From contig DAITVZ010000014.1 in assembly GCA_036841525.1 (NCBI GenBank), positions 9,923 through 73,922 of the forward strand: a stretch of DNA of 64,000 nt, written 5' to 3'. The position numbers and the translations under genes are program-made. A model generated the notes under the pieces. That model worked only from the letters and a program-made list of their open reading frames with translations, was not told where the DNA came from and searched no databases. Below are positions 17,190-25,609 of this stretch, piece by piece. Position 1 is the first letter of the stretch. Every line of letters begins with the position of its first letter. Source of the stretch: JAAYEA01 sp012689325 (GTDB lineage: Bacteria; Chloroflexota; Anaerolineae; JAAYEA01).

Positions 17190-18467
17190 TTACATCCCAT
17201 GGTACCCCGTGTTGTTATACAGCGTCGGGATCGCCAGCGGGCGGGCGTTGGCATAGATGCGCAGCCCGCGCCACCCCGCCAGCACGACCTCCTCGCGGCT
17301 GTCGCCCCAGACGTCGGCGTGGGAGCAGAGGTGGATGCCGGGGTTGCCGTTGTAGCTGCCGCAGACCTCGGGGGGGACCGCCAGCTCGTCCACGATCTCG
17401 CCGGCGCCGTCATAGATCGCCACGGGGTTCCCCGCGCCCCGCTCATAGACCATGATCTCCTGCAAGTCGCCGCCGCTCCAGCGGATGGGCAGCGCCGCCG
17501 AGATCCAGCCGCCCTGGGGCTGGCGCCGCTGCCAGATCTCGCGGCCGGTGGCCAGGTCGTAGAGGTAGAGGTCGGCGGACTTGCCCTCGGGCGTGCGCGG
17601 GTAGCCCCGGTCAATCACGGCCACCTGCAAGGGCGAGTCGGCGCGGTAGCGGCCCACCACCACGTGCTGGGCCTCGTGCAGGGGATAGTGCCAAAGCTCC
17701 TCGCCGTCCAGCGCCAGGCAATGGACGCCGCCGTTGCCAAAGAGCAGCCGCCACTCGCCATCGGGGAGCCGGGCGATGTAGCAGGCGTCCTGATGGTTGT
17801 CGCCCCAGTCGTGCTGAAAGAGGACGCGCCCGTCGTGGTCGATCAGCGCATAGCCGACGAACACCTCGTCGCGGCCGTCGCCGTCCACGTCGGCGATGGC
17901 GGGATAATGGCCCGGCGAGCCCGCCCAATGCCAGAGCACCTCACCGGCGTGGGAGACGCCCCACATGTTCCAGTAGCGATCCTTGACCACCAAATCCTCG
18001 CGGCGGCCCCGGCCGGTCAGGTCGGCAAAGAGGAACGAGTCGTCGGCGGGGGCGGGAAGGGGGATGGCCGCCTTCTGGCGGCCGGTCAGCCCATCCAGCA
18101 CCACCATGGTCGCCCGCCCCTCGTAGCGGAACGCCCGCTCGCGAATCCGCTGGGCGCCGCGGACCTCGGGCTCGGCGTAGGTCGCCTGGCGGACGTAGAG
18201 CACCTCGTTGACGCCGTCGCCGTCCCAGTCGTAGAGCTGCACCGGCAGGTCGGAATAGATGTGGCCGTTATCCGCCGAGGGCTGGCCGACCTGCCAGAGC
18301 ACCTGGCCGTGGATCGTCGCCGCGGTGAGGCAGCTAATCTCGCGGGGGCCGTAGAGGCTCTGGGTAAAGAGGAGATCGGGCGCGCCGTCGCCGTTCAGGT
18401 CGCCGAGGCGCACCGTCTCGGAGTAGAAATCGCCGCCGTCCAGCGCGCTGACCAGGTGTACCGACAT
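17190..18467 (-). CDS. FG-GAP/VCBS-repeat beta-propeller protein
   Basis: 425 residues. Repeated calcium-binding loops of the DxDGDG type (DLNGDGAPDLL, DWDGDGVNEVL, DVDGDGRDEVF) and W-x-x-A/G repeats indicate an integrin-alpha-like or rhamnogalacturonan-lyase-like propeller. No signal peptide is seen at the chosen start, which follows CGAGGAGGCTTCC. Function unknown; such proteins bind or cleave polysaccharides, but no catalytic residues can be assigned. Confidence 0.72.
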   Translation of the reverse strand: MSVHLVSALDGGDFYSETVRLGDLNGDGAPDLLFTQSLYGPREISCLTAATIHGQVLWQVGQPSADNGHIYSDLPVQLYDWDGDGVNEVLYVRQATYAEPEVRGAQRIRERAFRYEGRATMVVLDGLTGRQKAAIPLPAPADDSFLFADLTGRGRREDLVVKDRYWNMWGVSHAGEVLWHWAGSPGHYPAIADVDGDGRDEVFVGYALIDHDGRVLFQHDWGDNHQDACYIARLPDGEWRLLFGNGGVHCLALDGEELWHYPLHEAQHVVVGRYRADSPLQVAVIDRGYPRTPEGKSADLYLYDLATGREIWQRRQPQGGWISAALPIRWSGGDLQEIMVYERGAGNPVAIYDGAGEIVDELAVPPEVCGSYNGNPGIHLCSHADVWGDSREEVVLAGWRGLRIYANARPLAIPTLYNNTGYHGM

Positions 18468-18494
18468 GGAAGCCTCCTCGCAAGGGATGAGATC

Positions 18495-18540
18495 ATGCTT
18501 CGACAAGCTCAGCATGCGTTGACAAGCTCAGCATGCTTGC
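18495..18540. repeat. Tandem GACAAGCTCAGCATGC repeat
   Basis: Two near-identical units (TTCGACAAGCTCAGCATGCG and TTGACAAGCTCAGCATGC) lie head to tail in the 73-bp gap between two minus-strand genes. The motif resembles a short dispersed element seen in many bacterial genomes. Confidence 0.65.
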
Positions 18541-19371
18541 TTAGCGCCCTTTCTGGCGGATAAAGGCGCTGACATCCACATTATACACCAGCTCTTCCAG
18601 GTCGAAATACGCCCAGGGCTGGCCCTGGTCCAGCCACATCACCGAGCCGCTGGCGCGGACGGGGGGCTCCGCCGCGGGCTGCCCCAGGTCGCCGCGCACG
18701 ATCCAGAGGATCTTGGACTTGCCCATGCCAGGGTCGCGGTAGCGCATCGCCTCCATCAGGTCGATGAGGCCCGTCTGGGGGTTGAAGCGCACCACGAAAT
18801 GCTCCTCGCCCTTTTCGTAGGGCACGTAGAGCAGCGCCGTCTGCTGGTCCACCGGCTCCCAACGGGCGCGCGGGTCGGTGAGCCAGAGCGAGGGGAACCA
18901 GAGGGCCTCGGCCCACAGCGTGAGGTTGGCGCCCTGGTTGACGTTCACATCGTCGTGGTAGCCGGCGACGGGGGTCTCGAAAAAGCTCTCGCCGTCGAGA
19001 TATCCCTCGTTCACCCGGAACACCGGGATGCCAAAGAGGGTCGCCTCAAAGTAATGGCGAAAGCCCTGGCCCGCGTCATGCACAAAGACAAAGCGCGCTG
19101 GGACCGGGATGCCCAGGAACGGCTTCATCGTCCCCCGCCCCTGGATGACCGCGGTCTCGATCACGGGGATCTCGGCGCCATAGAGGGTCCGGTAGAAGCG
19201 CTCCACCGGCGCCGGGAGCCCGGCGGGGAGCGGCATGGTCCGCGGCGGCGCGCCCGCGTCCGGATAGGCGGGAAAGGCCGCTGGCTGGACCTGCAGGCCC
19301 AGCCAGCCCAGCGCGCCAACGGCGACCATGGCGCCCACGATGATGAGGAGTGCGTTGCGAGCAGCGATCAT
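18541..19371 (-). CDS. DUF6544-like membrane-anchored protein
   Basis: 276 residues: one N-terminal transmembrane helix (about 6-26) and a mostly beta soluble part with RFYRTLYG, GRGTMKPFLGIPVPARFVF, GYHDDVNVNQGANLTLWAEA and MRYRDPGMGKSKILWIV. The pattern recalls DUF6544 proteins, whose function is not established. GGGAGGATGAC precedes the ATG. Located 28 bp downstream of the methyltransferase-like gene, so probably one operon. Confidence 0.65.
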   Translation of the reverse strand: MIAARNALLIIVGAMVAVGALGWLGLQVQPAAFPAYPDAGAPPRTMPLPAGLPAPVERFYRTLYGAEIPVIETAVIQGRGTMKPFLGIPVPARFVFVHDAGQGFRHYFEATLFGIPVFRVNEGYLDGESFFETPVAGYHDDVNVNQGANLTLWAEALWFPSLWLTDPRARWEPVDQQTALLYVPYEKGEEHFVVRFNPQTGLIDLMEAMRYRDPGMGKSKILWIVRGDLGQPAAEPPVRASGSVMWLDQGQPWAYFDLEELVYNVDVSAFIRQKGR

Positions 19372-19399
19372 GTCATCCTCCCAGAAAGCTTGTTCGGAC

Positions 19400-20110
19400 C
19401 TACCACACGCCGGGCGCGAGGCGATAGCGCACCCGCGCGGCGTATTCGGCATAGCCGGGCAGCTCGGCCCGCAAGGTGGCGTCCTCCCGGGCGGTGCGAT
19501 AGGCCAGCACGGCGCTGGCGAGCGCTCCGGGGATCAGCGCCCAGAGCGAGCCCAGGAGAAAGGGCGCCGCCAGGTGGAAGAGGATCGTCCCCACATAGCC
19601 GGGGTGCCGGACGAAGCGGTAGGGCCCGCCGCTGACCACCCGCTGGCCGCGGTCCTCCTGGATGCGCACCGTGGCGACGAAAAAGGCGTTCGCCGCCATG
19701 GCCCAGACCAACAGGACATCATAGCCGATGATGGCCACGGCCAGCCCGGCGAGCTGGACGCCCAACGGCAGCGGCCCCGTCCAGCCCCAGCGCACGTCGA
19801 GGCAGGCGACGACGTACTCGGCCACCATAAAGAGGCCCATCAGCGCCAGCAGCGCCTTGTCCCAGGCTTTCGTGCCGGGGTGCGGGCGGGCGCGCTCGGC
19901 CAGCATCTCGGGGTGGCGCGGCAGGATCAGGATGCCCGTGGCCACCGACCAGACGATATAGATGGCCGACATGGCCCAGCCGGCCCACCAGTCCCAGCGC
20001 CCCACCAGGCCAAAGAGCAGGGCGATGAGAAAGAGGTTGCCAAAGGTCTCTTTCCGCAGCCAGCGCAGCGCGCCGCGGCGGATAGCCTTTTCTTGGGAAG
20101 GCGCGGTCAT
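19400..20110 (-). CDS. Isoprenylcysteine carboxyl methyltransferase-like membrane protein
   Basis: 236 residues with five or so hydrophobic helices and the C-terminal SAM-binding signature of the ICMT/PEMT group: GGPYRFVRHPGYVG at about 173-186, then TAREDATLRAELPGYAEYAARV. Bacterial members methylate lipids or small molecules; the substrate is unknown. GGAGGGGAACC precedes the ATG, and a TATACT box lies at 20151-20156 on the minus strand without a clear -35. Confidence 0.8.
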   Translation of the reverse strand: MTAPSQEKAIRRGALRWLRKETFGNLFLIALLFGLVGRWDWWAGWAMSAIYIVWSVATGILILPRHPEMLAERARPHPGTKAWDKALLALMGLFMVAEYVVACLDVRWGWTGPLPLGVQLAGLAVAIIGYDVLLVWAMAANAFFVATVRIQEDRGQRVVSGGPYRFVRHPGYVGTILFHLAAPFLLGSLWALIPGALASAVLAYRTAREDATLRAELPGYAEYAARVRYRLAPGVW

Positions 20111-20234
20111 GGTTCCCCTCCGATCCTGTGCGCGAACAGATGCTACAACCAGTATACGGAGTCGCCCGCGCGCGGGTTACAGCGGCGCGCCGGTTGCCAG
20201 ATGCGCCAATGGCGCTACAATAGGCGAAGGATCA

Positions 20235-20326
20235 TGGACGCAGATCGAGAGGATCATCAGGATTTCATGTCCGATCCTCGCGATCCGCCCGGCATCCCAT
20301 GCCGTCGAATCTGCGTCCCATCTCTC
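20235..20326. repeat. GGACGCAGAT...ATCTGCGTCC intergenic repeat, copy 1
   Basis: Begins TGGACGCAGATCGAGAGGAT and ends TCTGCGTCCCATCTCTCC, so the ends are inverted copies. A relative at 22449-22521 ends with the same GATCTGCGTCCCATCTCTC. Each copy lies directly before the ribosome binding site of a plus-strand gene. Confidence 0.65.
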
Positions 20327-20340
20327 CGGGGAGGACCGCC

Positions 20341-21450
20341 ATGCGTATTGACGCCATCGACATCTATCGCGTCCAGATGCCCCTGGTCTATCCCTTCCGC
20401 ACCGCCTATGGCGATGCGGACACCATCGGCTCGGTGCTGGTGCGGCTGCGCTCCGGCGGCCTGGTCGGCTGGGGCGAGGGGACGTCGTGGACCGCGCCCA
20501 ACTATTCGCCCGAGTGCGCCGCCGCCCAGTTCATCGTCTCCCGCGAGTTCGTCGCGCCGCTGTTGCTGGGGCAGGAGGTCGGCGCCGGGGCCGAGCTGCA
20601 GGAGCGGCTCGCCAGCATCAAGGGCAACTATTTCGCCAAGGCCGCTTTCGATATGGCCTGGTGGGACCTCCACGCCCGCTCGCTGGGCCAGCCGCTCTGG
20701 CGGGTCATCGGCGGCAAAAGCCCGGTGGTCACCTCCGGCGCCGATTTCGGCGTGATGGAGAGCGTGGAGCTGCTCATCCACACCATCGGCGTCGCCGTGC
20801 GGCAGGGGTACAAGAGAGTCAAGCTCAAGTTCCGCCCCGGCTGGGACGTGGGGATGGTGGCGGCGGTGCGGGCGGCCTTTCCCGACACGACCTTTCACGT
20901 GGACTGCAACAGCGCCTACACCCTGGCCGACGCGCCGATGTTCAAGGAGCTGGACCGCTACGGCTTGGCGATGATCGAGCAGCCGCTGGCCCACGACGAC
21001 CTGATTGACCACGCGGCGCTGCAGGCCCAGCTCGCCACGCCCATCTGCCTGGACGAGTCCATCACCTCGGCGCACAAGGCCCGCAAGGCGATCCAGATCG
21101 GCGCCTGCCGCTGGATCAACGTCAAGCCGCCGCGGGTGGGCGGGCTGACCAACGCCCTGGCCATCCACGACCTCTGCCAGTCGGCGGGGATCCCCTGCTG
21201 GGTGGGGGGGATGCTCGAATCGGCGGTGGGGGTGGCCCACTGCCTGGCGCTGGCGACGCTGCCCAATTTCAGCTATCCCGCCGACATCTTTCCCAGCGAG
21301 CGCTTTTTCCGGCGCGACCTGGGCGTCCCGGCCATGGCCCACTCGGGGCCGTCCGAGTTCACCGCCAGCAGCGCGCCGGGGATCGGCGTGGCGCCCGATC
21401 CCGAGATGCTGGAGAGATTGACCATCGAGCGGGCGGCGCTGGCCGCTTGA
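20341..21450 (+). CDS. Enolase-superfamily enzyme, NSAR/OSBS type
   Basis: 369 residues resembling N-succinylamino-acid racemase / o-succinylbenzoate synthase. The complete catalytic set is visible at family positions: K161-x-K163 (KLKFRPGWD), D188 (VDCNSAYTL), E213, D238 (LDESITS) and K262 (NVKPPR). These enzymes share the enediolate mechanism with Mg2+. Racemase versus OSBS activity cannot be decided; no other menaquinone gene is near, which favours an amino-acid-related role. GGGGAGGACCGCC precedes the ATG. Confidence 0.86.
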   Translation: MRIDAIDIYRVQMPLVYPFRTAYGDADTIGSVLVRLRSGGLVGWGEGTSWTAPNYSPECAAAQFIVSREFVAPLLLGQEVGAGAELQERLASIKGNYFAKAAFDMAWWDLHARSLGQPLWRVIGGKSPVVTSGADFGVMESVELLIHTIGVAVRQGYKRVKLKFRPGWDVGMVAAVRAAFPDTTFHVDCNSAYTLADAPMFKELDRYGLAMIEQPLAHDDLIDHAALQAQLATPICLDESITSAHKARKAIQIGACRWINVKPPRVGGLTNALAIHDLCQSAGIPCWVGGMLESAVGVAHCLALATLPNFSYPADIFPSERFFRRDLGVPAMAHSGPSEFTASSAPGIGVAPDPEMLERLTIERAALAA

Positions 21451-21456
21451 CGGATT

Positions 21457-21535
21457 AAACCACGAAACACACCAAATACACGAAATGGGAAGCGGCAATT
21501 TCCTCTTTTCGTGTGGTTCGTCCTTTTCGTGGTTC
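21457..21535. repeat. CCACGAAA/TTTCGTGG palindromic repeat, copy 1
   Basis: AACCACGAAACACACCAAAT on the left and TTCGTCCTTTTCGTGGTT on the right form imperfect inverted arms in the gap between the enolase and the flavin-binding protein. A second copy is at 31096-31172. Confidence 0.72.
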
Positions 21536-21606
21536 CATCTCCTGGTTTTTGCAGTGCAGCCGTTCGCGTATTTCGTGGTTGCAGTCCCAACCCTTGAGGA
21601 GGAGCG

Positions 21607-22449
21607 ATGACCGCATTCACCTACATCGACCTGGAAAAGCCGGAGGGGCGCGGGGCCACCCGCTGGGTGCAGCCGCCGCAGGTGGTCTATTTCGTGACCA
21701 CCATCGATGGCAAGGGCAACACCAACTCTACACCGGTGACCATGGGCACGTGCGTGGGGCCGACGCGCCATTACGCCTTTGCCCTTTCCCAGTTGCCCGG
21801 GCTGGGCCCCAAGCAGGCCCGCGCCAACCTGGCCGAGAACCCCGAATGCGTCATCAGCTATGTGGGGTACGACCTGCTGCGCGAGAGCTGGATCGCCGGC
21901 ATGCCCATCCCCCAGGGGATCAGCGAGCTGGACGTGACCGGGCTGACCCCACTGCCCTCGCGCAAGGTCAAGCCCTGCGGCATCCAAGAGTGCGCCGTCA
22001 ACCTGGAGTGCAAGGTGGTGACCACGGTGGCGATGCCGCCGCACCACATCCTCTACGTCTGCGACGTGGTGGGGGCGCAGGTGAACGCCGAGGTGGCCGC
22101 GCGGGACAAGCCCGACTGGGGCGGCATGGGCGTGCTGGCCATCGACCCGGTGCTGGAGGTGCTGGTGGGCCCGGGCGAGAGCGGCAACTGCCGGCTCTAC
22201 TATGCCCGCATGGACATGGAGAGCGTCGAAAAGGGGCCGGAGGACATCGGCTGCCAGGGGAACACCTGGATCGGCACCTTTGAGCAGTGGATCGCCGGGG
22301 AGCAGGCTCGCGGCAAGCTGACCGACGTGCAGCGCGACGAGGTCATGGCGCTGCGGGAGCTGTGGGAGGCCAACCCCGACCCCGTGGCCAACGCCGAGGT
22401 CAAGGCGCGGCTGACCGCCTGGCTCAAGCGGATCGCGGAAAAACCCTAG
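21607..22449 (+). CDS. Flavin-reductase-like (FMN-binding split barrel) protein
   Basis: 280 residues. The N-terminal two thirds resemble flavin reductase-like domains: VVYFVTTIDGKGNTNSTPVT, LAENPECVISYVGYDLL and the HHILYVCDVVGAQV strand. The C-terminal 60 residues are helical and charged (LTDVQRDEVMALRELWEANP). Such proteins bind FMN and may supply reduced flavin. GAGGAGCG precedes the ATG. Lies in a collinear group with the enolase and the MBL hydrolase. Confidence 0.75.
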   Translation: MTAFTYIDLEKPEGRGATRWVQPPQVVYFVTTIDGKGNTNSTPVTMGTCVGPTRHYAFALSQLPGLGPKQARANLAENPECVISYVGYDLLRESWIAGMPIPQGISELDVTGLTPLPSRKVKPCGIQECAVNLECKVVTTVAMPPHHILYVCDVVGAQVNAEVAARDKPDWGGMGVLAIDPVLEVLVGPGESGNCRLYYARMDMESVEKGPEDIGCQGNTWIGTFEQWIAGEQARGKLTDVQRDEVMALRELWEANPDPVANAEVKARLTAWLKRIAEKP

Positions 22450-22521
22450 GACGCGGATTCTCAGGATCGCACGGATCAGGAACAAGAGATCCTTTCGATC
22501 CTCTCGATCTGCGTCCCATCT
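22449..22521. repeat. GGACGCGGAT...ATCTGCGTCC intergenic repeat, copy 2
   Basis: Begins GGACGCGGATTCTCAGGATC and ends GATCTGCGTCCCATCTCTC; see the copy at 20235. It directly precedes the ribosome binding site of the MBL-fold gene. A looser relative (GGATCGAGTCCGTTGACCTG) is at about 25536-25590. Confidence 0.62.
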
Positions 22522-22539
22522 CTCTAAGGAGCTGGCCCC

Positions 22540-23178
22540 ATGATCGTCAAGACGGTGGTGGTGACCGACCTGTCCACCAATTGCTACCTGATCGGCTGCG
22601 AGCGGACGCGCCAGGGCGCGGTGATCGACCCTGGCGGCGACGCGGACGAGATACTGGCGGCCATCCGCGCCGCCGGGCTGGAGATCGCCCTAATCATCAA
22701 CACCCACGGCCACGCCGACCACATCGGCGCCAACGGGGCGATCCGGGCGGCGACGGGGGCGCGGCTGCTGGTCCACGCGCTGGACGCGCCGATGCTGACC
22801 GACCCGCAGCTCAGCCTGGGGTGGTTCATCGGCCAAGAGTCGGCGGGCCCCGCGGCGGACGGGACGCTGGCGGACGGCGACGAGCTGGCGCTGGGCGACT
22901 TGCGGCTGGCGGTGCTGCACGTCCCCGGCCACACGCCGGGCGGCATCGCGCTGCTGGCGGCGGGGGAGGGCCGGCTTTTCGCGGGCGACACGCTCTTTCA
23001 GGGGAGCATCGGCCGCAGCGATTTCCCCGGCGGCGACCACCAGCAGCTCATCCGCAGCATCGTCGAGCGGCTGCTCCCGCTGGCGGACGGGGTGCGGGTC
23101 TATCCCGGCCACGGCCCCGCCACCACCATCGGCCAGGAGCGGCGGCTTAACCCCTGGCTGCGGCGCGAGGCGGGGTAG
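22540..23178 (+). CDS. MBL-fold metallohydrolase (glyoxalase II-like)
   Basis: 212 residues. The metal-binding THGHADH motif is near residue 52, followed by HVPGHTPGG, the bridging aspartate in LFAGDTLF, and YPGHGPATT near the C-terminus. This is the pattern of small hydroxyacylglutathione-hydrolase-like thioesterases with two metal ions. AAGGAGCTGGCCCC precedes the ATG. Substrate unknown. Confidence 0.9.
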   Translation: MIVKTVVVTDLSTNCYLIGCERTRQGAVIDPGGDADEILAAIRAAGLEIALIINTHGHADHIGANGAIRAATGARLLVHALDAPMLTDPQLSLGWFIGQESAGPAADGTLADGDELALGDLRLAVLHVPGHTPGGIALLAAGEGRLFAGDTLFQGSIGRSDFPGGDHQQLIRSIVERLLPLADGVRVYPGHGPATTIGQERRLNPWLRREAG

Positions 23179-23195
23179 GGGCGGAATTTCCCGTA

Positions 23196-23223
23196 TTGAC
23201 ATTTGGCGCGGATGGCGTATAAT
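23196..23223 (+). promoter_or_regulatory. Promoter of the LacI operon
   Basis: TTGACA (23196-23201) and TATAAT (23218-23223) with 16-bp spacing, 75 bp upstream of the LacI gene and immediately followed by two operators. Confidence 0.82.
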
Positions 23224-23226
23224 GAT

Positions 23227-23250
23227 ATAAACGTTTATATAAACGTTTAT
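23227..23250 (+). promoter_or_regulatory. Tandem LacI-type operators
   Basis: Two abutting perfect 12-bp palindromes, ATAAACGTTTAT, at 23227-23238 and 23239-23250. The central CG within an AAACGTTT core is typical of LacI-family sites. They start 4 bp after the -10 box and cover the transcription start, so binding would repress the operon, including the regulator's own gene. Confidence 0.88.
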
Positions 23251-23297
23251 GGGGATCGCCATACCCCAGGCCCCGAGGCCGGGCGGACGGTGACAGG

Positions 23298-24368
23298 ATG
23301 TCGCCAGAGAGACTCAAGAAACCTACCATGAACGATGTGGCGGACCGCGCGGGCGTCTCCGTCTTTACCGTCTCCCGCGTGGTCAATAACGCGGGCTTTG
23401 TCCGCGACGATACCCGCCAGCGCGTCGAGACGGCCATCGCCGAGCTGGGCTACGTCCCCAGCGCGGTGGCCCGCCGCCTCCGCTCCAGCCAATACCACGC
23501 CATCGGCCTGCTCATGTCCGACATCTCGAACCCCGTCTGGATGGCCACCATCGCCGGCATCCAGTCCTATTTCAGCGACAAGGACATCGGCCTGGTGCTG
23601 GGCAACGACCGCTCCGACCTGGACGAGGAGCGCCGCCAGCTCAAGATCGCCTTCTCCCAGGGGGTGGACGGCATCATTATCATCCCCCTGCGCGACGAGA
23701 GCCGCGCCGTGGTGGAAGAGATCGTCCGCCGCGGGGTGCCCTGCGTGGTGCTGGCCCGCAGCGGCGATTACGGCGTGGACCAGGTCCATGCCGACTATCG
23801 CGCCGGGGCCTACACGCTGACCCAGCACCTGCTGGCCGAGGGGCACCGGCGTATCGCCCTGCTCAACGGCCCCCGCAACCTCTCTGTGGCGCGGGAGCGG
23901 CTCTCCGGCTACCTCGCCGCCCTGACCGAGGCGGGGATCCTGCCCGACGAGAGCCTGATCAGTTGGGGGCCCTATACCGTGGCCGCCGGCGCGGAGCGGG
24001 CGCACGAGATCCTGCTGACCTGCCCCGACCTGCCCACGGCGCTCATGGCCGGCAACAACTCGATCGCCTTGGGCATCCTGGAGGCGCTGGGCGAGCACGC
24101 ACTGGAGGTCCCCGACGACATGGCGGTGGCCTGTTTCAGCGGCACGCCGACGCTCTATTCCTTCCTGACGGTGATGGATGCGCCGCACGTCGAGATGGGC
24201 CGCCTGGCCGCCGAGATGCTCTACGAGCGGATGCAGGGCTACGATGGCGCGCCGCGGGTCCACGTGCTCCCCGAGGAAATGCGCGTGCGCCCGTCGTCCA
24301 GCAACGTGAGCACGTCCAGCAAGCTGAACTCGCGGCGGACCTGGGTTCTGGGCCGCCTGGATGACTAG
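23298..24368 (+). CDS. LacI-family transcriptional regulator
   Basis: 356 residues. N-terminal helix-turn-helix at about 9-55 (KKPTMNDVADRAGVSVFTVS, then RRLRSSQ at the hinge), followed by a periplasmic-binding-protein-like effector domain (IGLLMSDISNPVWMATIAG, NDRSDLDEERRQLKIAFSQG, GHRRIALLNGP). It is first in an operon with two dehydrogenases and an isomerase, and tandem palindromic operators overlap its start site, so it probably autoregulates and responds to a sugar or sugar acid. The ribosome binding site is weak. Confidence 0.93.
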   Translation: MSPERLKKPTMNDVADRAGVSVFTVSRVVNNAGFVRDDTRQRVETAIAELGYVPSAVARRLRSSQYHAIGLLMSDISNPVWMATIAGIQSYFSDKDIGLVLGNDRSDLDEERRQLKIAFSQGVDGIIIIPLRDESRAVVEEIVRRGVPCVVLARSGDYGVDQVHADYRAGAYTLTQHLLAEGHRRIALLNGPRNLSVARERLSGYLAALTEAGILPDESLISWGPYTVAAGAERAHEILLTCPDLPTALMAGNNSIALGILEALGEHALEVPDDMAVACFSGTPTLYSFLTVMDAPHVEMGRLAAEMLYERMQGYDGAPRVHVLPEEMRVRPSSSNVSTSSKLNSRRTWVLGRLDD

Positions 24369-24389
24369 TCACTTCTGAGGGAGGCAGTC

Positions 24390-25529
24390 ATGGTCAAGGT
24401 GAGGGTTGGGTTCATCGGGCTCTTTGGCATCGCGAACCACCATCTGCGGGAGGTCAAGGCGACGCCCGAGCTGGAGCTGGGCGCCGTCTGCGACATCAAC
24501 GAGACGCTGGCCTCCTCCTGGTCGGAGGACCAGCAAGTCCCCTGGTACCGCAATTACCAGGACCTGGTCGAGTCCAAGGACTGCGATTTCGTGATCGTCT
24601 CGGCGCCGCACTATTTGCATTGCGACATCGCCTGCGCCGCCATGGAAGCGGGCAAGCCGGTGATCATCCAAAAGCCCATGTGCCTCACCGTCGCCGAGGC
24701 CGACCGGATCATTGCCACGGCCAAGCGCACCGGCGTCAAGGTGGGGACCTATCACACCGCGCACACCTCCGAATGGGACGCCATCACCATGGTGCGTTCG
24801 GGGCAACTGGGCCACATCATGCGCTTTTCCTTCGATATCCACGCCGCGCGGGGGATGTCCTACTATAACAGCGGCCCCTGGCGCGGCAAGTGGGCCACCG
24901 AGGGCTCCGGCGCCCTCTCCAACCAGCGCATCCACGACATCAACCGGATGCAGTCGCTGAACGGCGCCGTGGCGGAGGTGGTGAGCTGCACCCTGGCCAA
25001 CATGGGCCACCCTGGCACCGAGGTGGAGGACGCCTGCGCCGCCACCCTGCGCTTCGAGAACGGCTCCTTCGGCCTGTTCCACACCTCGCTCTATACGGCC
25101 CTGCCGCTCAGCCGCTACGAGATCGTGGGCAACGAGGGCTGCATCGTGGTGAACGATCAGGAGCGCAAGTGGGGCAAGCTCGCCTTCCCCATGCGCGACT
25201 ATTTGCTGCAGCCCAAGGCGGCGCGCAAGCCCGGCGCCACGCTGGAGGACGCGCCGCGCCCTGGCCTCACCTGGGAGCCGCTGCCGGCGGTGGAACAGCC
25301 CATGGAGACCACCCGCTGGTTCGCCCTGTCGGTGGCGGAGGACAAGCCGATCCAGGCGCCGCCCGAGTTCGCCCTGCGCGATATCGAGGTCTGGAACGCC
25401 ATGATCCTCTCGCATTTCCGCAACAAGCCGGTCAAGCTGCCGGTGGACCGCGGCGAATACGACGAGCTATTCGAGGAGCTGAAGGCGGGCAAGCACGACC
25501 TGCACTGGCCGGCGCCCTGGCTGGCATAG
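24390..25529 (+). CDS. Gfo/Idh/MocA-family oxidoreductase
   Basis: 379 residues. N-terminal nucleotide-binding fold (VRVGFIGLFGIANHH, an atypical glycine pattern) and a QKP motif in place of the usual EKP (VIIQKPMCLT). A candidate catalytic H/D pair is in SNQRIHDINRM. GGGAGGCAGTC precedes the ATG, 21 bp after the LacI stop. Sugar oxidation is expected, but the variant motifs leave specificity open. Confidence 0.87.
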   Translation: MVKVRVGFIGLFGIANHHLREVKATPELELGAVCDINETLASSWSEDQQVPWYRNYQDLVESKDCDFVIVSAPHYLHCDIACAAMEAGKPVIIQKPMCLTVAEADRIIATAKRTGVKVGTYHTAHTSEWDAITMVRSGQLGHIMRFSFDIHAARGMSYYNSGPWRGKWATEGSGALSNQRIHDINRMQSLNGAVAEVVSCTLANMGHPGTEVEDACAATLRFENGSFGLFHTSLYTALPLSRYEIVGNEGCIVVNDQERKWGKLAFPMRDYLLQPKAARKPGATLEDAPRPGLTWEPLPAVEQPMETTRWFALSVAEDKPIQAPPEFALRDIEVWNAMILSHFRNKPVKLPVDRGEYDELFEELKAGKHDLHWPAPWLA

Positions 25530-25609
25530 AGTGAACGGATCGAGTCCGTTGACCTGATCCGTGCCATCCGCGGAATCCGTGTACCACATCAACTGGAGGA
25601 AACATCGTA

